From Yoonia vestfoldensis (GTDB lineage: Bacteria; Pseudomonadota; Alphaproteobacteria; Rhodobacterales; Rhodobacteraceae): a stretch of 64,000 bases of DNA. The notes beneath the pieces were generated by a model, which had not been told where the DNA came from, searched no databases, and saw only the letters and a program-made list of their open reading frames with translations. The stretch is from the NCBI RefSeq assembly GCF_002158905.1, contig NZ_CP021431.1:868001-932000 (forward strand), in the 5' to 3' direction. Positions within the stretch are counted from its first letter, which is position 1; each line of letters opens with the position of its first letter. Below are positions 1 through 8,194 of the stretch, piece by piece. The translations under genes and the position numbers were made by a program.

Positions 1-1192
1 ACCGCTTGCCGGTGAACATGTCCTTTTTCATACGCGGGGTCAGGTGGCTGTAGTGCCGCTCAATCATGCCAATCGATGTGCCCATCTGTTTGGCCAGAGC
101 GTGGATTTCCATGCCATCGTTCACCAGTGCGAACGTGGCGTATGTGTGCCGCAGACTGTACAGCACGCGGTTTTCGCCGGTCTTGGGACACTTCAACAAG
201 TCAGATGCAGTCAAAAATGCTTTGAAGGTCTGACGCAGGTGCTCAGTGACTGACCCGTCCGGTAGACAGAACACTGGCAGGTCCAGCTTCTGCTTGAGCA
301 TTACTTCAAAGGGGATGTGCTTGATGGCGTCTGTACGGGAGTGAATGCGCCGCAGATAGTCGATGGTGCCAGACCGACCGATGGCTTCACGTGGCTTGGT
401 CTTGCCAGCAAGGTAGAATTCCACATAGTCCAACTGATTTTCTGTGAACACAGTCACATGTTTCCAGCGCAGGTTCTGATCCTCTGTTCCGGGCCGCATG
501 CCTGTGTTGGCAACGATCAGCACATAGTCGCGCAGCAACTCGCGCATATCACGTGACTTGCCGCCTTTGCCCTGCTCAATCCAATGGGGCAGTTTGCGGA
601 TCATGGTGCGATAATCGGCTAAACTAAAGTCTGGCCTGCGCTGTGCACCCTCACCGTTGTTGGCCAAGATCGGCACCTTGGCCTGCATGACGAAACCGCG
701 CGACACTGCTTCAGCATAGACCCTGTTCATGGCCGAGTTGTGTGTGTTCAGCGTTGACGCTTTTGGCTCATGACCGATCACACTCGTGCGCCACGCATTG
801 AACGCCTGAATCCTGTCGTGGTCGATGCTGGTGATGAAAGTCTTGCCAAAGAACGGGATGAAATAGCGGTGCAGCGCTGTGATGTAATCCTTGAACACTT
901 TGCGCCCTGCGCCCGCATCGAGTTGCCGCTGCATATCCACAATGGCCAGCCGCGCCACATCCTCAAAGCGCTTGGTCACAACGGGCAGATCGTGTTTGGC
1001 GCGAAACCTGTACTCAAGATACTGGTCACGCGCCGCAGTTTTGGCCTCTTCCAGATCCTGCTTGCCCGTGCTGATGCGCACCCAGTGCTGGTCGATCTTG
1101 AACGTGGCCTGCCACAGCCTGCTGTTGCCGCGCTTGTAGACCTTCACAGCCCCGTCCAGCAGCACATGTGTATCAGGTTTGAGTGCGACCAT
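1..1192 (-). CDS. Tyrosine recombinase / phage-type integrase (3' end cut by window edge)
   Basis: A site-specific DNA recombinase that would integrate or excise the island. Reading leftwards from the ATG at 1192, the frame stays open for about 397 codons to the edge. A GGAGG ribosome-binding site lies just upstream. The N-terminus begins MVALKPDTHVLLDGAVKVY. The catalytic C-terminal half shows the first Arg box (NTGMRPGTED), the second box SLRHTYATFAL, and the nucleophile Tyr in MIERHYSHL. The usual His of the HxxR box is Tyr here (YSLRH). Most of the protein is present, and only the extreme C-terminus is missing from the window. A truncated paralogue lies at 10966–11193, and CACTGTGT repeats lie directly upstream. 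The family assignment is firm, but the element it moves is inferred. Confidence 0.88.
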   Translation of the reverse strand, partial: MVALKPDTHVLLDGAVKVYKRGNSRLWQATFKIDQHWVRISTGKQDLEEAKTAARDQYLEYRFRAKHDLPVVTKRFEDVARLAIVDMQRQLDAGAGRKVFKDYITALHRYFIPFFGKTFITSIDHDRIQAFNAWRTSVIGHEPKASTLNTHNSAMNRVYAEAVSRGFVMQAKVPILANNGEGAQRRPDFSLADYRTMIRKLPHWIEQGKGGKSRDMRELLRDYVLIVANTGMRPGTEDQNLRWKHVTVFTENQLDYVEFYLAGKTKPREAIGRSGTIDYLRRIHSRTDAIKHIPFEVMLKQKLDLPVFCLPDGSVTEHLRQTFKAFLTASDLLKCPKTGENRVLYSLRHTYATFALVNDGMEIHALAKQMGTSIGMIERHYSHLTPRMKKDMFTGKR

Positions 1193-1239
1193 GCTGCTGT
1201 ACCTCCAGCGTTATCGCACACTACGGTGTAGTGTTGAAG

Positions 1240-1345
1240 TTGTCAGCCGGAAAGATTGTGGCCAAATCAAGGCAGCGCAAGCACTGTGTCGCACAACTGT
1301 GTCCCAAACATTATGTTGCCAACACTGTGTTTGGCATTTTCAACT
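1240..1345. repeat. CACTGTGT-type repeats upstream of the integrase
   Basis: Three close copies of a CACTGTGT/AACTGTGT word lie within about 60 bases upstream of the integrase start (near 1281, 1295 and 1323), next to CCCAAACATTATG. Related words recur next to tRNA-Phe at 16485–16670. Position and repetition suggest recombinase arm-type binding sites, but that is inference. Small open frames reading through this stretch are repeat-driven and unlikely to be genes. Confidence 0.45.
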
Positions 1346-1469
1346 ATACCGTAACCACCATTAAAAAGGTTCCCACTGAAGTTTCGGGGCAACCGCAAGG
1401 ACAATTTCACACACACAGCCACACCCGTGCGTAATCCAGCTTTAATAATGCTTGATCCCCAATCGTCGT

Positions 1470-1853
1470 TAGGCGCTATACGCCCATGCACTGCACGGCC
1501 CGACATCTTCGCCCCGATAATATTTTCCCACCAGCAGCACGATGAACGGTGCCATGAACACGATCGCCAGCGCATTGGACAGTGGCATGACGCTAATGGC
1601 GGCGATAAAGCAAAAGGCCGCGACCAGCAAAAGCACCGCGCATCACCAGTGCGAGCCATAGGCAGTGCGCAACCCGCAACGATAACCCCATGATCCTGAC
1701 AAACGGTGTCATCAGCGCGCATTGCCCGATAAAGAGCGCAGCGGTGATCTGTCTGGCTGGAATGCTACTCGATGCCAGTTTGGCAGCGACATCCAACAAC
1801 GGTTCCGTCACACAAAATCCCAACATGAGGGCGACACCGGCAAGGATGTGGTC
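1470..1853 (-). pseudogene. EamA/DMT-family transporter remnant, frameshifted
   Basis: The upstream part reads in one frame with hydrophobic helices (GVALMLGFCVTEPLLDVAAK, then ARQITAALFIGQ). Near 1640 the similarity moves to another frame, giving VLLLVAAFCFIAAISVMPLS followed by NALAIVFMAPFIVLLVG and GEDVGP. This is the hallmark of the first EamA repeat and closely resembles the intact EamA protein at 53368–54297 (LPLADALAIAFVMPFIMLIL, GEEVGR). A stop at 1470–1472 ends the piece and the second EamA half is absent. It is a decayed fragment left in the island. Confidence 0.7.
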
Positions 1854-2253
1854 GGTGGGTGGCGTTGATAAGGAAGTGTCGGGCAGGCATTACGCTTAAG
1901 ATGTCGTTCCGTGTGCATCCAGTTCCATCTACGCTTGCTGGTTTTAATGGTGCGAGGCACGTGACTGCCGCCATGCGATGAACCGGCTGGATCAGTGCCA
2001 GATCGTAATGTCATGCCTAGAACTATGCGCATTGGTGCCATGATGTTGGGCAAGTCTATAGCGGGTCACTAGCGGGTGGTATGTTGTGACGAGTCGTAAT
2101 CTGTTCACCAGAAGACCCTTTGAACCAAGGGGCCTTAATGATTAAAAATACAGCAACTGGTGCTATTTGCGGCAAAATACTCCTTTGGTTTGGGCTTTTG
2201 TAAAAACTTCTTGACAGGAAGCGAACTGATATGGCCCTTTGGAAACAGCTTGT
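1854..2253. other. Non-coding stretch before the amide operon
   Basis: No convincing gene, and no codon bias on either strand. Short open frames here have no recognisable product. The right-hand part from about 2200 contains a TTGACA hexamer at 2212–2217 but no properly spaced -10 box, so no promoter can be called with confidence, although the promoter of the downstream operon must lie in this stretch. Confidence 0.4.
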
Positions 2254-2373
2254 GCCTCAACAGTGAGGCCGCCTCGATAATGAGGCGTTGACTATAACTC
2301 CTACGACAGACGCTTTTAGCGAACGGCAGAATTGCCCCCTTGAACGACTTGACGGTCGCCTTGGGGGTTTTTT
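2254..2373 (+). promoter_or_regulatory. Candidate ANTAR-responsive leader: tandem hexaloop hairpins plus intrinsic terminator
   Basis: Two adjacent hairpins each close a six-base loop. Hairpin 1 is GCCTC/GAGGC (2254–2269, loop AACAGT). Hairpin 2 is CGCCTC/GAGGCG (2270–2287, loop GATAAT). Downstream, CCCCC at 2335–2339 pairs with GGGGG at 2363–2367 around an inner CGAC/GTCG stem, followed by TTTTTT, which is a textbook intrinsic terminator a few bases before the first gene. The competing stem GGCA-GAAT-TGCC (2325–2336) overlaps the terminator's 5' arm. Paired hexaloop hairpins before a terminator are the known RNA target architecture of ANTAR proteins, and the second gene of the operon encodes one. 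The loops do not carry the reported A1/G4 pattern exactly, so the match is architectural. Confidence 0.55.
2335..2373 (+). terminator. Intrinsic terminator/attenuator upstream of the amiC-like gene
   Basis: A GC-rich stem (CCCCC…GGGGG with inner CGAC…GTCG) is followed directly by six T residues. It lies between leader and first gene rather than after a gene, which is what conditional antitermination requires. Confidence 0.7.
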
Positions 2374-2378
2374 ATTTG

Positions 2379-3554
2379 ATGGATCTGGAAATGCGAAAAA
2401 CCACACTTGATGTCGGTATCTTGTATTCAACAACAGGATCTTATGCAGCCGTAGGGCAATCAATGTCTGCCGGCGCGCATTTAGCGATTGCTAAAATCAA
2501 CGCCAACCCCGACGAAGCTGTCACCTTACGACCCGTGGTAATCGATCCAAAAGGGATACCATCAGCCTATGCGGATGCCGTGCAGTGCTTGCTGTTAGAT
2601 CATGGTTTGACCCATGTTTTTGGTTGCTATACTTCTTCCAGTCGAAAAGAAGTTCTACCAATCTTCGAAAAAAACGATGCTTTGCTATGGTATCCATCAC
2701 ATTACGAAGGTTTCGAGACCAGCGATAACATTGTCTATACAGGTGCAGCCCCAAATCAGCACATCATTCCACTAGCACGACATCTGCTTACGCATCACGG
2801 AAACCGTGGTTGGTTCGTTGGGTCCAATTATATTTGGGCGTGGGAAAACAATCGTATCTTGCGCGAAGCGCTGCTGGAAGCTGGCGGCTCTGTCATGGGC
2901 GAGCGCTATTTTGCGGTCGGAGACATTGATTTAGAGGGGCTAGCTGAGCAGATAGTGCATGATCACCCAGATTTCGTGTTTACGACGTTGATCGGTGAAT
3001 CATCTTACGAGTTTATTCGTCTGTTGCGCGCCGCCTCTGAAAAAGCGGGAATTGATCAAGCTCGTAACCTGCCAATTGCAAGCTGTAGCCTATCAGAAGT
3101 CGAATTGCCCAAGATTGGCTCTTGCGCGGCCGGTCATCTATCCTCATCCGTATATTTCTCAACCATATCATCGCAAGAAAATATCCGCTTTACCGCTGAA
3201 TGGGACCAATCCTACGGGTACTTGGGACGTGCCTCTGCGGATGCAGAAGCAGCCTATATTTCCGTTCACCTGCTGGCCCGCGCTGTAAAAAAGGCTAGAT
3301 CTTCGGATTTTTCCGATGTGCGCAATGCTGTACGCGGGCTCAAGTTTGCAGCTCCGCAAGGTCTCGTTACGGTCGATCCGGATAATCTCCATTGTTACAT
3401 GCGCCCCCGCATCGGACGTTCAACAATGGATGGGACCTTTGAAATACTGCACGAAGATCCTGCACCAGTGCGGCCAGACCCATATCTCGTTTGGGCAAAT
3501 ATCGGCGATCTGGATCTTAAACAAACTGCTCCGCGCCTTAAGGTCGTCAAATGA
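2379..3554 (+). CDS. amiC: AmiC-like amide-sensing regulator (cytoplasmic periplasmic-binding-protein fold)
   Basis: Related to the negative regulator AmiC, which binds small amides and sequesters the antiterminator AmiR. The protein is about 391 aa with no signal peptide: it begins MDLEMRKTTLDVGILYSTTG, so it should stay in the cytoplasm. Type I periplasmic-binding-protein fold motifs shared by AmiC and UrtA are visible, such as FGCYTSSSRKEVLPIFEKND, the ligand-pocket stretch WYPSHYEGFE and GAAPNQHIIPL. The start could be ATG 2379 or ATG 2391; a TTG further upstream at 2340 lies within the terminator and is unlikely. It overlaps the next gene by four bases (ATGA), so sensor and antiterminator are co-translated, as in the Pseudomonas ami operon. 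The true ligand is unknown; urea, formamide or acetamide would fit the neighbours. Confidence 0.8.
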   Translation: MDLEMRKTTLDVGILYSTTGSYAAVGQSMSAGAHLAIAKINANPDEAVTLRPVVIDPKGIPSAYADAVQCLLLDHGLTHVFGCYTSSSRKEVLPIFEKNDALLWYPSHYEGFETSDNIVYTGAAPNQHIIPLARHLLTHHGNRGWFVGSNYIWAWENNRILREALLEAGGSVMGERYFAVGDIDLEGLAEQIVHDHPDFVFTTLIGESSYEFIRLLRAASEKAGIDQARNLPIASCSLSEVELPKIGSCAAGHLSSSVYFSTISSQENIRFTAEWDQSYGYLGRASADAEAAYISVHLLARAVKKARSSDFSDVRNAVRGLKFAAPQGLVTVDPDNLHCYMRPRIGRSTMDGTFEILHEDPAPVRPDPYLVWANIGDLDLKQTAPRLKVVK

Positions 3555-4213
3555 GAGTAGGGATTCAAAAGAATTTTCGCGGGCTGCGGGCGTTGGTGCT
3601 GCATTGCGATGATATCAATCGCCAAGTTCTTTTGAACGTTCTGGGCAAACTGGGCTTGGTCGCCAAGGCGTTCGATCCACTGGATGCAGATCTGCAGGTT
3701 GCACTTGCAGATTGCGAAATCATTTTTTTCGATGCCGATGTTCCGATTGAACCGCTACTTTTGCAAAACGCGCAGTCAAACGTGCCGTGCATTGCATTGA
3801 TCGGTTCGGAAGCACCAAGCCATCTAGCGCGCATCCTGCGACAAAGATGTTGTAGCCACATCCTCAAGCCGATCCGCAACACGGGGGTTTATACGGCAAT
3901 TCTTCTTGCCGTGAATGAACATTCCCAAAAACAAAAGGCAGAGCAGGAAATTATCACTTTGCGTCAGCGTCTTGCTGGACGCAGGATCGTGACGGCAGCG
4001 GTTATCGACATGATGACCACCCATGACCTTGACCAGGACGAAGCCTACGAAAAGCTTCGTCTGGCGGCCATGAATCGCCGTATTCCGATCGACGAGTTGG
4101 CGCGCGAATATCTCGCTCCTGACGACCGCGCGCAGGGTCCCCATCGACTCCCTGGAGCAAAAGCCGATGACTGCCAAAAAAAATATCCCCTCAACAGGAG
4201 ACTTACACGATGA
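3551..4213 (+). CDS. amiR: AmiR-like ANTAR-domain antiterminator
   Basis: 220 aa. Residues 1–125 form a degenerate receiver-like domain (LRALVLHCDDINRQVLLNVL) without an obvious phospho-acceptor Asp, as in AmiR. A coiled-coil linker (KAEQEIITLRQRLAGRR) follows, then an ANTAR RNA-binding domain at about 140–195, including VIDMMTTHDLDQDEAYEKL, RLAAMNRRIPIDELA and REYL. ANTAR proteins bind paired hairpins in nascent RNA and block terminator formation. A suitable leader and terminator sit just upstream of the preceding gene, so this protein probably controls its own operon. It overlaps amiC and the following binding-protein gene by four bases each. Confidence 0.85.
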   Translation: MRVGIQKNFRGLRALVLHCDDINRQVLLNVLGKLGLVAKAFDPLDADLQVALADCEIIFFDADVPIEPLLLQNAQSNVPCIALIGSEAPSHLARILRQRCCSHILKPIRNTGVYTAILLAVNEHSQKQKAEQEIITLRQRLAGRRIVTAAVIDMMTTHDLDQDEAYEKLRLAAMNRRIPIDELAREYLAPDDRAQGPHRLPGAKADDCQKKYPLNRRLTR

Positions 4214-5448
4214 AAAAAATTGACAAACGCTGTCTTTTTACAGCGCTACTGGCCGGCAGCACATTTCTGGCACAGCCGGTGCTGTCGCAGGATGGCCCGA
4301 TCAAAATCGGCGTTCTGGAAGATCAATCCGGTGACTTTGCTGCAGCAACGACTGTCAAAGTACATGCGATTGAACTGGCCACAAAGGAAATCAATGATGC
4401 TGGTGGCATTGCTGGCCGTCCGATCGAACTTGTCATCTATGATACGCAATCCGATAATCGCCGGTATCAGGAATTCATGCGCCGTGCGCTGCAACAAGAT
4501 GAAGTTGACGTGGTCTTTGCGGGCTTCTCATCCGCTTCTCGCGAAGCCTATCGTCCGATTGTAAATCAGTTTGACGGTCTGGCTTTCTATAACAACCAGT
4601 ATGAAGGCGGTGTGTGTGACGCCAACATGATCGTAACGGGTGCAGTTCCAGAGCAGCAGTTCTCGACCTTGATCCCGTGGATGATGGAGACTTACGGCAA
4701 GAATGTTTACACGCTTGCCGCCGACTACAACTTTGGCCAAATCTCTGCTGAGTGGGTGCGCCAGATCGTCGAAGAAAACGGCGGCACCATGGTGGGTGAG
4801 GAATTCATTCCGCTGGGCGTGTCGCAATTCTCACAAACAATACAGAACATTCAGGCGAGCGAAGCAGATTTTGTTGTGACGCTTCTGGTTGGCGCGGCAC
4901 AGGCCTCTTATTACGAACAGGCGAATTCTGCAGATGTTGGCTTGCCGATGGCCTCGTCAGTAAATGTCGGGCAGGGCTATGAGCACAAGCGCTTTACTCC
5001 CCCCAGCCTGGCGGACATGTTTGTCACAACAAACTATATCGAGGAAATCGACACGCCCGCGTCGAATGATTTTGTCGAAAGGTTCAGGGCGATGTTCCCG
5101 GATGAACCTTACATCAACCAAGAAGCAGCGAACTCGTATATCGGTATCAACCTTTATAAGCAATTGGTCGAACGCGCAGGCAGCACTGATCATGATGCGA
5201 TCCGGGCTGTAATAGCTGAAGGCGACGTTTGTTTTGACGGTCCGTCAGGCACAGTTTGCCTTGATCCCAAGAGCCAACATATGTCGCACACAATCTACCT
5301 CGCAAAAGTCGAAGCTGATCATTCGATCTCTTTCCCAGAGGTATGGGAAAATATTGCGCCCTACTGGTTGGGTGATGCTGGGTGTGATTTGACCCAGAAT
5401 GACCCGAGTGCCCAATATTCACCATCAAGCCCACCGCCTGCACAGTAA
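4210..5448 (+). CDS. Amide/urea-type ABC transporter substrate-binding protein
   Basis: 412 aa exported receptor of the branched-chain amino acid/urea/amide (HAAT) family. The N-terminus carries a Sec signal peptide (MKKIDKRCLFTALLAGSTFL…AQPVLSQ). The mature domain starts GPIKIGVLEDQSGDFAA and shows the UrtA/FmdD-type stretches FAGFSSASREAYRPIV, YNNQYEGG and VTGAVPEQQF. It captures the substrate in the periplasm for the two permeases and two ATPases that follow. Ribosome-binding site CAGGAG precedes the ATG, which overlaps the amiR stop. A hairpin separates it from the permease genes, as often seen where the receptor is made in excess. Substrate is inferred to be a short amide or urea because of the formamidase-family gene in the same operon. 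Confidence 0.85.
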   Translation: MKKIDKRCLFTALLAGSTFLAQPVLSQDGPIKIGVLEDQSGDFAAATTVKVHAIELATKEINDAGGIAGRPIELVIYDTQSDNRRYQEFMRRALQQDEVDVVFAGFSSASREAYRPIVNQFDGLAFYNNQYEGGVCDANMIVTGAVPEQQFSTLIPWMMETYGKNVYTLAADYNFGQISAEWVRQIVEENGGTMVGEEFIPLGVSQFSQTIQNIQASEADFVVTLLVGAAQASYYEQANSADVGLPMASSVNVGQGYEHKRFTPPSLADMFVTTNYIEEIDTPASNDFVERFRAMFPDEPYINQEAANSYIGINLYKQLVERAGSTDHDAIRAVIAEGDVCFDGPSGTVCLDPKSQHMSHTIYLAKVEADHSISFPEVWENIAPYWLGDAGCDLTQNDPSAQYSPSSPPPAQ

Positions 5449-5457
5449 AGCACACTT

Positions 5458-5481
5458 TGGGCGGGGCTATGGCTCCGCCCA
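5458..5481 (+). promoter_or_regulatory. Intra-operon hairpin after the binding-protein gene
   Basis: TGGGCGGGGC and GCTCCGCCCA form a ten-base stem with a TATG loop ten bases after the binding-protein stop codon, with no T tract. Probably an mRNA-stabilising or partially attenuating structure that raises binding-protein output over the permeases. Confidence 0.5.
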
Positions 5482-5511
5482 GACAATTGAATCAATACGA
5501 GGGCGACACTA

Positions 5512-6384
5512 GTGGAATTTTTCGTAGCGACTTTCTCGATGATATACCAATTTGGTGATGCTTTCGCGTTTCTGGTGATTTCCTGCGCTGGGCTTGCCGT
5601 CATCTTCGGCATGATGGGGGTCATCAATCTTGCACATGGTGAATTCATCATGTGCGGGGCCTATGTCACCGCAGCAACCGCGCGTGCAGGTGTGCCATTG
5701 CCACTGGCGATGCTGTGCGGAGCCTTGGCTGCGGCGATTTTGGGAATGGTCCTTGAACGGACCATTATGCGTCACCTTTATCACCGCCCGCTAGACTCGA
5801 TCATTGCGACCTGGGGTGTCAGTTTGATCGCGACACAAGGTGTCCTGATTTTACTTGGACCAACCATGCAGGGGATAGGCACGCCACTTGGCGGAATGGC
5901 TGTCGGGGATAGATCATATTCAATTTACAGGCTGGTGTTGTTCGCAGCAGCGATCGGTCTTTTGGCAAGCCTCTATGTCCTGTTCTATCGAACCCGGTTT
6001 GGTGTGATTGCGCGTGCAACCATTCAAAAGCCGGCAATGGCCAAAGCACTTGGTGTGGATACGCGTCGTGTTTACGGGCTGACCTTTGGGCTAGGTGCTG
6101 GATTGGCTGGTCTTGCGGGTGGGCTCTATGCGCCAACCATGACGATGGTGCCAACGATGGGCGCGACATTCATCGTCGAAAGTTTCGTCACCGTTGTTGT
6201 CGGGGGCGCGGATATCTTTGTCGGTGCCGCCCCAGCTGCGGCTATCCTTGCATTGATCAAAGCTGCCCTGACGGCTTGGTACGGGCAGTTGTTCGGGCAG
6301 ATCGGGCTATTGATCGCGGTGATCGTCGTTATTCGGATCATGCCGGGCGGGCTTTCAGCTCTTGTAAAAAGGTGGCAAAAATGA
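5512..6384 (+). CDS. ABC transporter permease, LivH/UrtB type
   Basis: 290 aa inner-membrane protein with about eight hydrophobic helices. It contains the LivH-family stretch GMMGVINLAHGEFIMCGAYV near residue 40, and the GLGAGLAGLAGGLYAP region before the coupling segment. The GTG at 5512, preceded by GAGGG, is the best start. With the next gene it forms the heterodimeric channel for the amide/urea-type substrate. It overlaps the second permease by four bases. Length and topology are normal for the family. Confidence 0.85.
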   Translation: MEFFVATFSMIYQFGDAFAFLVISCAGLAVIFGMMGVINLAHGEFIMCGAYVTAATARAGVPLPLAMLCGALAAAILGMVLERTIMRHLYHRPLDSIIATWGVSLIATQGVLILLGPTMQGIGTPLGGMAVGDRSYSIYRLVLFAAAIGLLASLYVLFYRTRFGVIARATIQKPAMAKALGVDTRRVYGLTFGLGAGLAGLAGGLYAPTMTMVPTMGATFIVESFVTVVVGGADIFVGAAPAAAILALIKAALTAWYGQLFGQIGLLIAVIVVIRIMPGGLSALVKRWQK

Positions 6385-7478
6385 ACGGGCATCAAATCTC
6401 TGATGCGGTGCAAGCCCCGGCGCAGCGCGGACCGAAAGTCTGGCTTGCACGGCTTGAAGGGCCGCAGACGAAGGGAAGCGGCCTTGGCTTTTGGATTGCT
6501 GCTGCGCTCGTGCTTTTGGCCGGCTTGGTCTATCCGAATTTTACAAGCAGCTATACCGTCGGCAACGCCGCCTATTTCCTTGTCTGGACCTTTATGGCCA
6601 TGGGACTTGGCGTTGTCTGGGGATATTGTGGGGCTTTGAGCTTTGGCCAGACGGCATTCTTTGGGCTAGCTGGATACGCTTATAGTGTCATCACCATCAA
6701 TATCGGTTCAGCTTTTGGCCTGACCTGGCTTGCATTGATCCTTGCCGTGGCCCTTGCCGGGCTATTCGCCCTGCTGATTGGCTATTTTATGTTTTACGGG
6801 CGCATCAAAGGTGTGTTCGTCGGTATTGTGACGCTTTCGGTGACGCTGGTGTTTGAAACATTCATGGCACAGACGGCAGGGCCACAGTGGCGTATCGGTG
6901 ATGCGCGGTTGAATGGCTTCAATGGCATGTCAGGTATGCCACCATTGACGGTGCCGTGGTTTGGAGGAGATGTGGCACTCTATTCCGGCACAGCGCTTTA
7001 CTATGTGCTGCTTGTGATGGTGGTGTTGGTCTATCTCGGCCTGCGCATCATGTTGAACTCGCCCTTTGGCAACGTGCTTGTTGCGATCAGGGAAAATCCG
7101 GAGCGTACCGAAATGCTCGGGTATGACGTCCGGCTTTATCAAATGCTGGCTTTCGGGCTTGGCGGTGCGCTGGCTGGGGTATCCGGCGTGATGTATACCG
7201 CATGGGGGCAATATATCACACCTTCCAGCATGGGGCTGACATCGGCGGCCTTGCCGATCGTCTGGGTCGCTGTTGGTGGACGCCGTGATATCACAGCAAC
7301 CTTGCTTGGCAGCCTTTTGGTTATCGCCGGATTTCAATACCTCACGATTTATGGAAGCCAATATGCCTTGGTCGTGATGGGGGCGCTGTTGTTGTTCACG
7401 GTTCTTGTGACCCCTGATGGCCTTGTCGCGACATTGATGGATCGCATCGGTCGCATGTTCCGAAAGGTCCGCAAATGA
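6381..7478 (+). CDS. ABC transporter permease, LivM/UrtC type
   Basis: 365 aa, with a cytoplasmic N-terminal extension of about 40 residues followed by about nine hydrophobic segments. Family motifs are visible: GLGVVWGYCGALSFGQTAFFG near residue 75 and the EAA-like loop ALAGVSGVMYTAWGQYI near 270. The ATG at 6381 overlaps the stop of the previous permease, and it is preferred over further-upstream in-frame starts that would bury the overlap. Partner of the LivH-type permease. Confidence 0.85.
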   Translation: MNGHQISDAVQAPAQRGPKVWLARLEGPQTKGSGLGFWIAAALVLLAGLVYPNFTSSYTVGNAAYFLVWTFMAMGLGVVWGYCGALSFGQTAFFGLAGYAYSVITINIGSAFGLTWLALILAVALAGLFALLIGYFMFYGRIKGVFVGIVTLSVTLVFETFMAQTAGPQWRIGDARLNGFNGMSGMPPLTVPWFGGDVALYSGTALYYVLLVMVVLVYLGLRIMLNSPFGNVLVAIRENPERTEMLGYDVRLYQMLAFGLGGALAGVSGVMYTAWGQYITPSSMGLTSAALPIVWVAVGGRRDITATLLGSLLVIAGFQYLTIYGSQYALVVMGALLLFTVLVTPDGLVATLMDRIGRMFRKVRK

Positions 7479-8194
7479 CAAACATCCTTGAAGTCAGCAA
7501 GCTGAACAAAAGCTTTGGGGGCGTCACTGTGGCGCGTGACATCGACTTTACGCTCAAGCAAGGCGCGATGCATTGTCTGATCGGGCCAAACGGCGCGGGC
7601 AAATCCAGCTTTTTCCGGTTGCTGTTGGGCGAGCATGCGCCCGACGCTGGCACAATTACCTTTATGGGCGAAGACATCACGCCCCTGCGCTCGTCCCAAC
7701 GCATCCGCAAAGGCATAAGCGTCAAGTTTCAGGTGCCTGGCATCTTCAAGGCGTTGTCTGTGCGGCAGAATTTGGAAATTGCCTTTCAGCATCATTTGCA
7801 TGGGGCAAGCCTGAGCGAAACCGTCAGCCGCGTGTTGGAATTTACCAACCTGACAGAGGAGGTCGCAACGGATGCAGGCGTGCTGTCGCATGGCCAACAG
7901 CAATGGCTGGAAATCGGTATGGCAATCGGGGTCGAGCCAAAGCTGTTGTTGCTGGACGAGCCGACAGCGGGCATGTCACCCGACGAGACGCAAAAGACAG
8001 GCGAAATGCTGCATGCGCTGAATGCGCGCGGGATCACAATTCTGGCTGTTGAACATGATATGGCCTTTGTTCAGCAGATCGCTGACAGCGTGACAGTTTT
8101 ACATATGGGCAGCATTTTTGCCGAAGGCGATATTGCCGAAATCACAGCACATCGCGGCGTGCAGGAAATCTACTTGGGGACAAGCAATGACTGA
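7475..8194 (+). CDS. ABC transporter ATPase, LivG/UrtD type
   Basis: 239 aa nucleotide-binding subunit. Walker A is GPNGAGKSS near residue 38, the signature is LSHGQQQWLEIG (a slightly altered LSGGQ), and Walker B is LLLLDEPTAGM followed by the His switch in VEHDM. It energises import together with the second ATPase. Start ATG overlaps the permease stop, which indicates translational coupling. Confidence 0.88.
   Translation: MTNILEVSKLNKSFGGVTVARDIDFTLKQGAMHCLIGPNGAGKSSFFRLLLGEHAPDAGTITFMGEDITPLRSSQRIRKGISVKFQVPGIFKALSVRQNLEIAFQHHLHGASLSETVSRVLEFTNLTEEVATDAGVLSHGQQQWLEIGMAIGVEPKLLLLDEPTAGMSPDETQKTGEMLHALNARGITILAVEHDMAFVQQIADSVTVLHMGSIFAEGDIAEITAHRGVQEIYLGTSND

Noticed and set aside
770..1231. 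153-codon plus-strand frame at the left edge
   Set aside because: Antisense to the tyrosine recombinase, which shows all catalytic boxes on the minus strand.
2212..2240. Sigma-70-like promoter with TTGACA before the amide operon
   Set aside because: TTGACA is present, but no acceptable -10 box lies 16–18 bases downstream; a sigma-54 match was also tried at 2158–2170 and has wrong GG–GC spacing.
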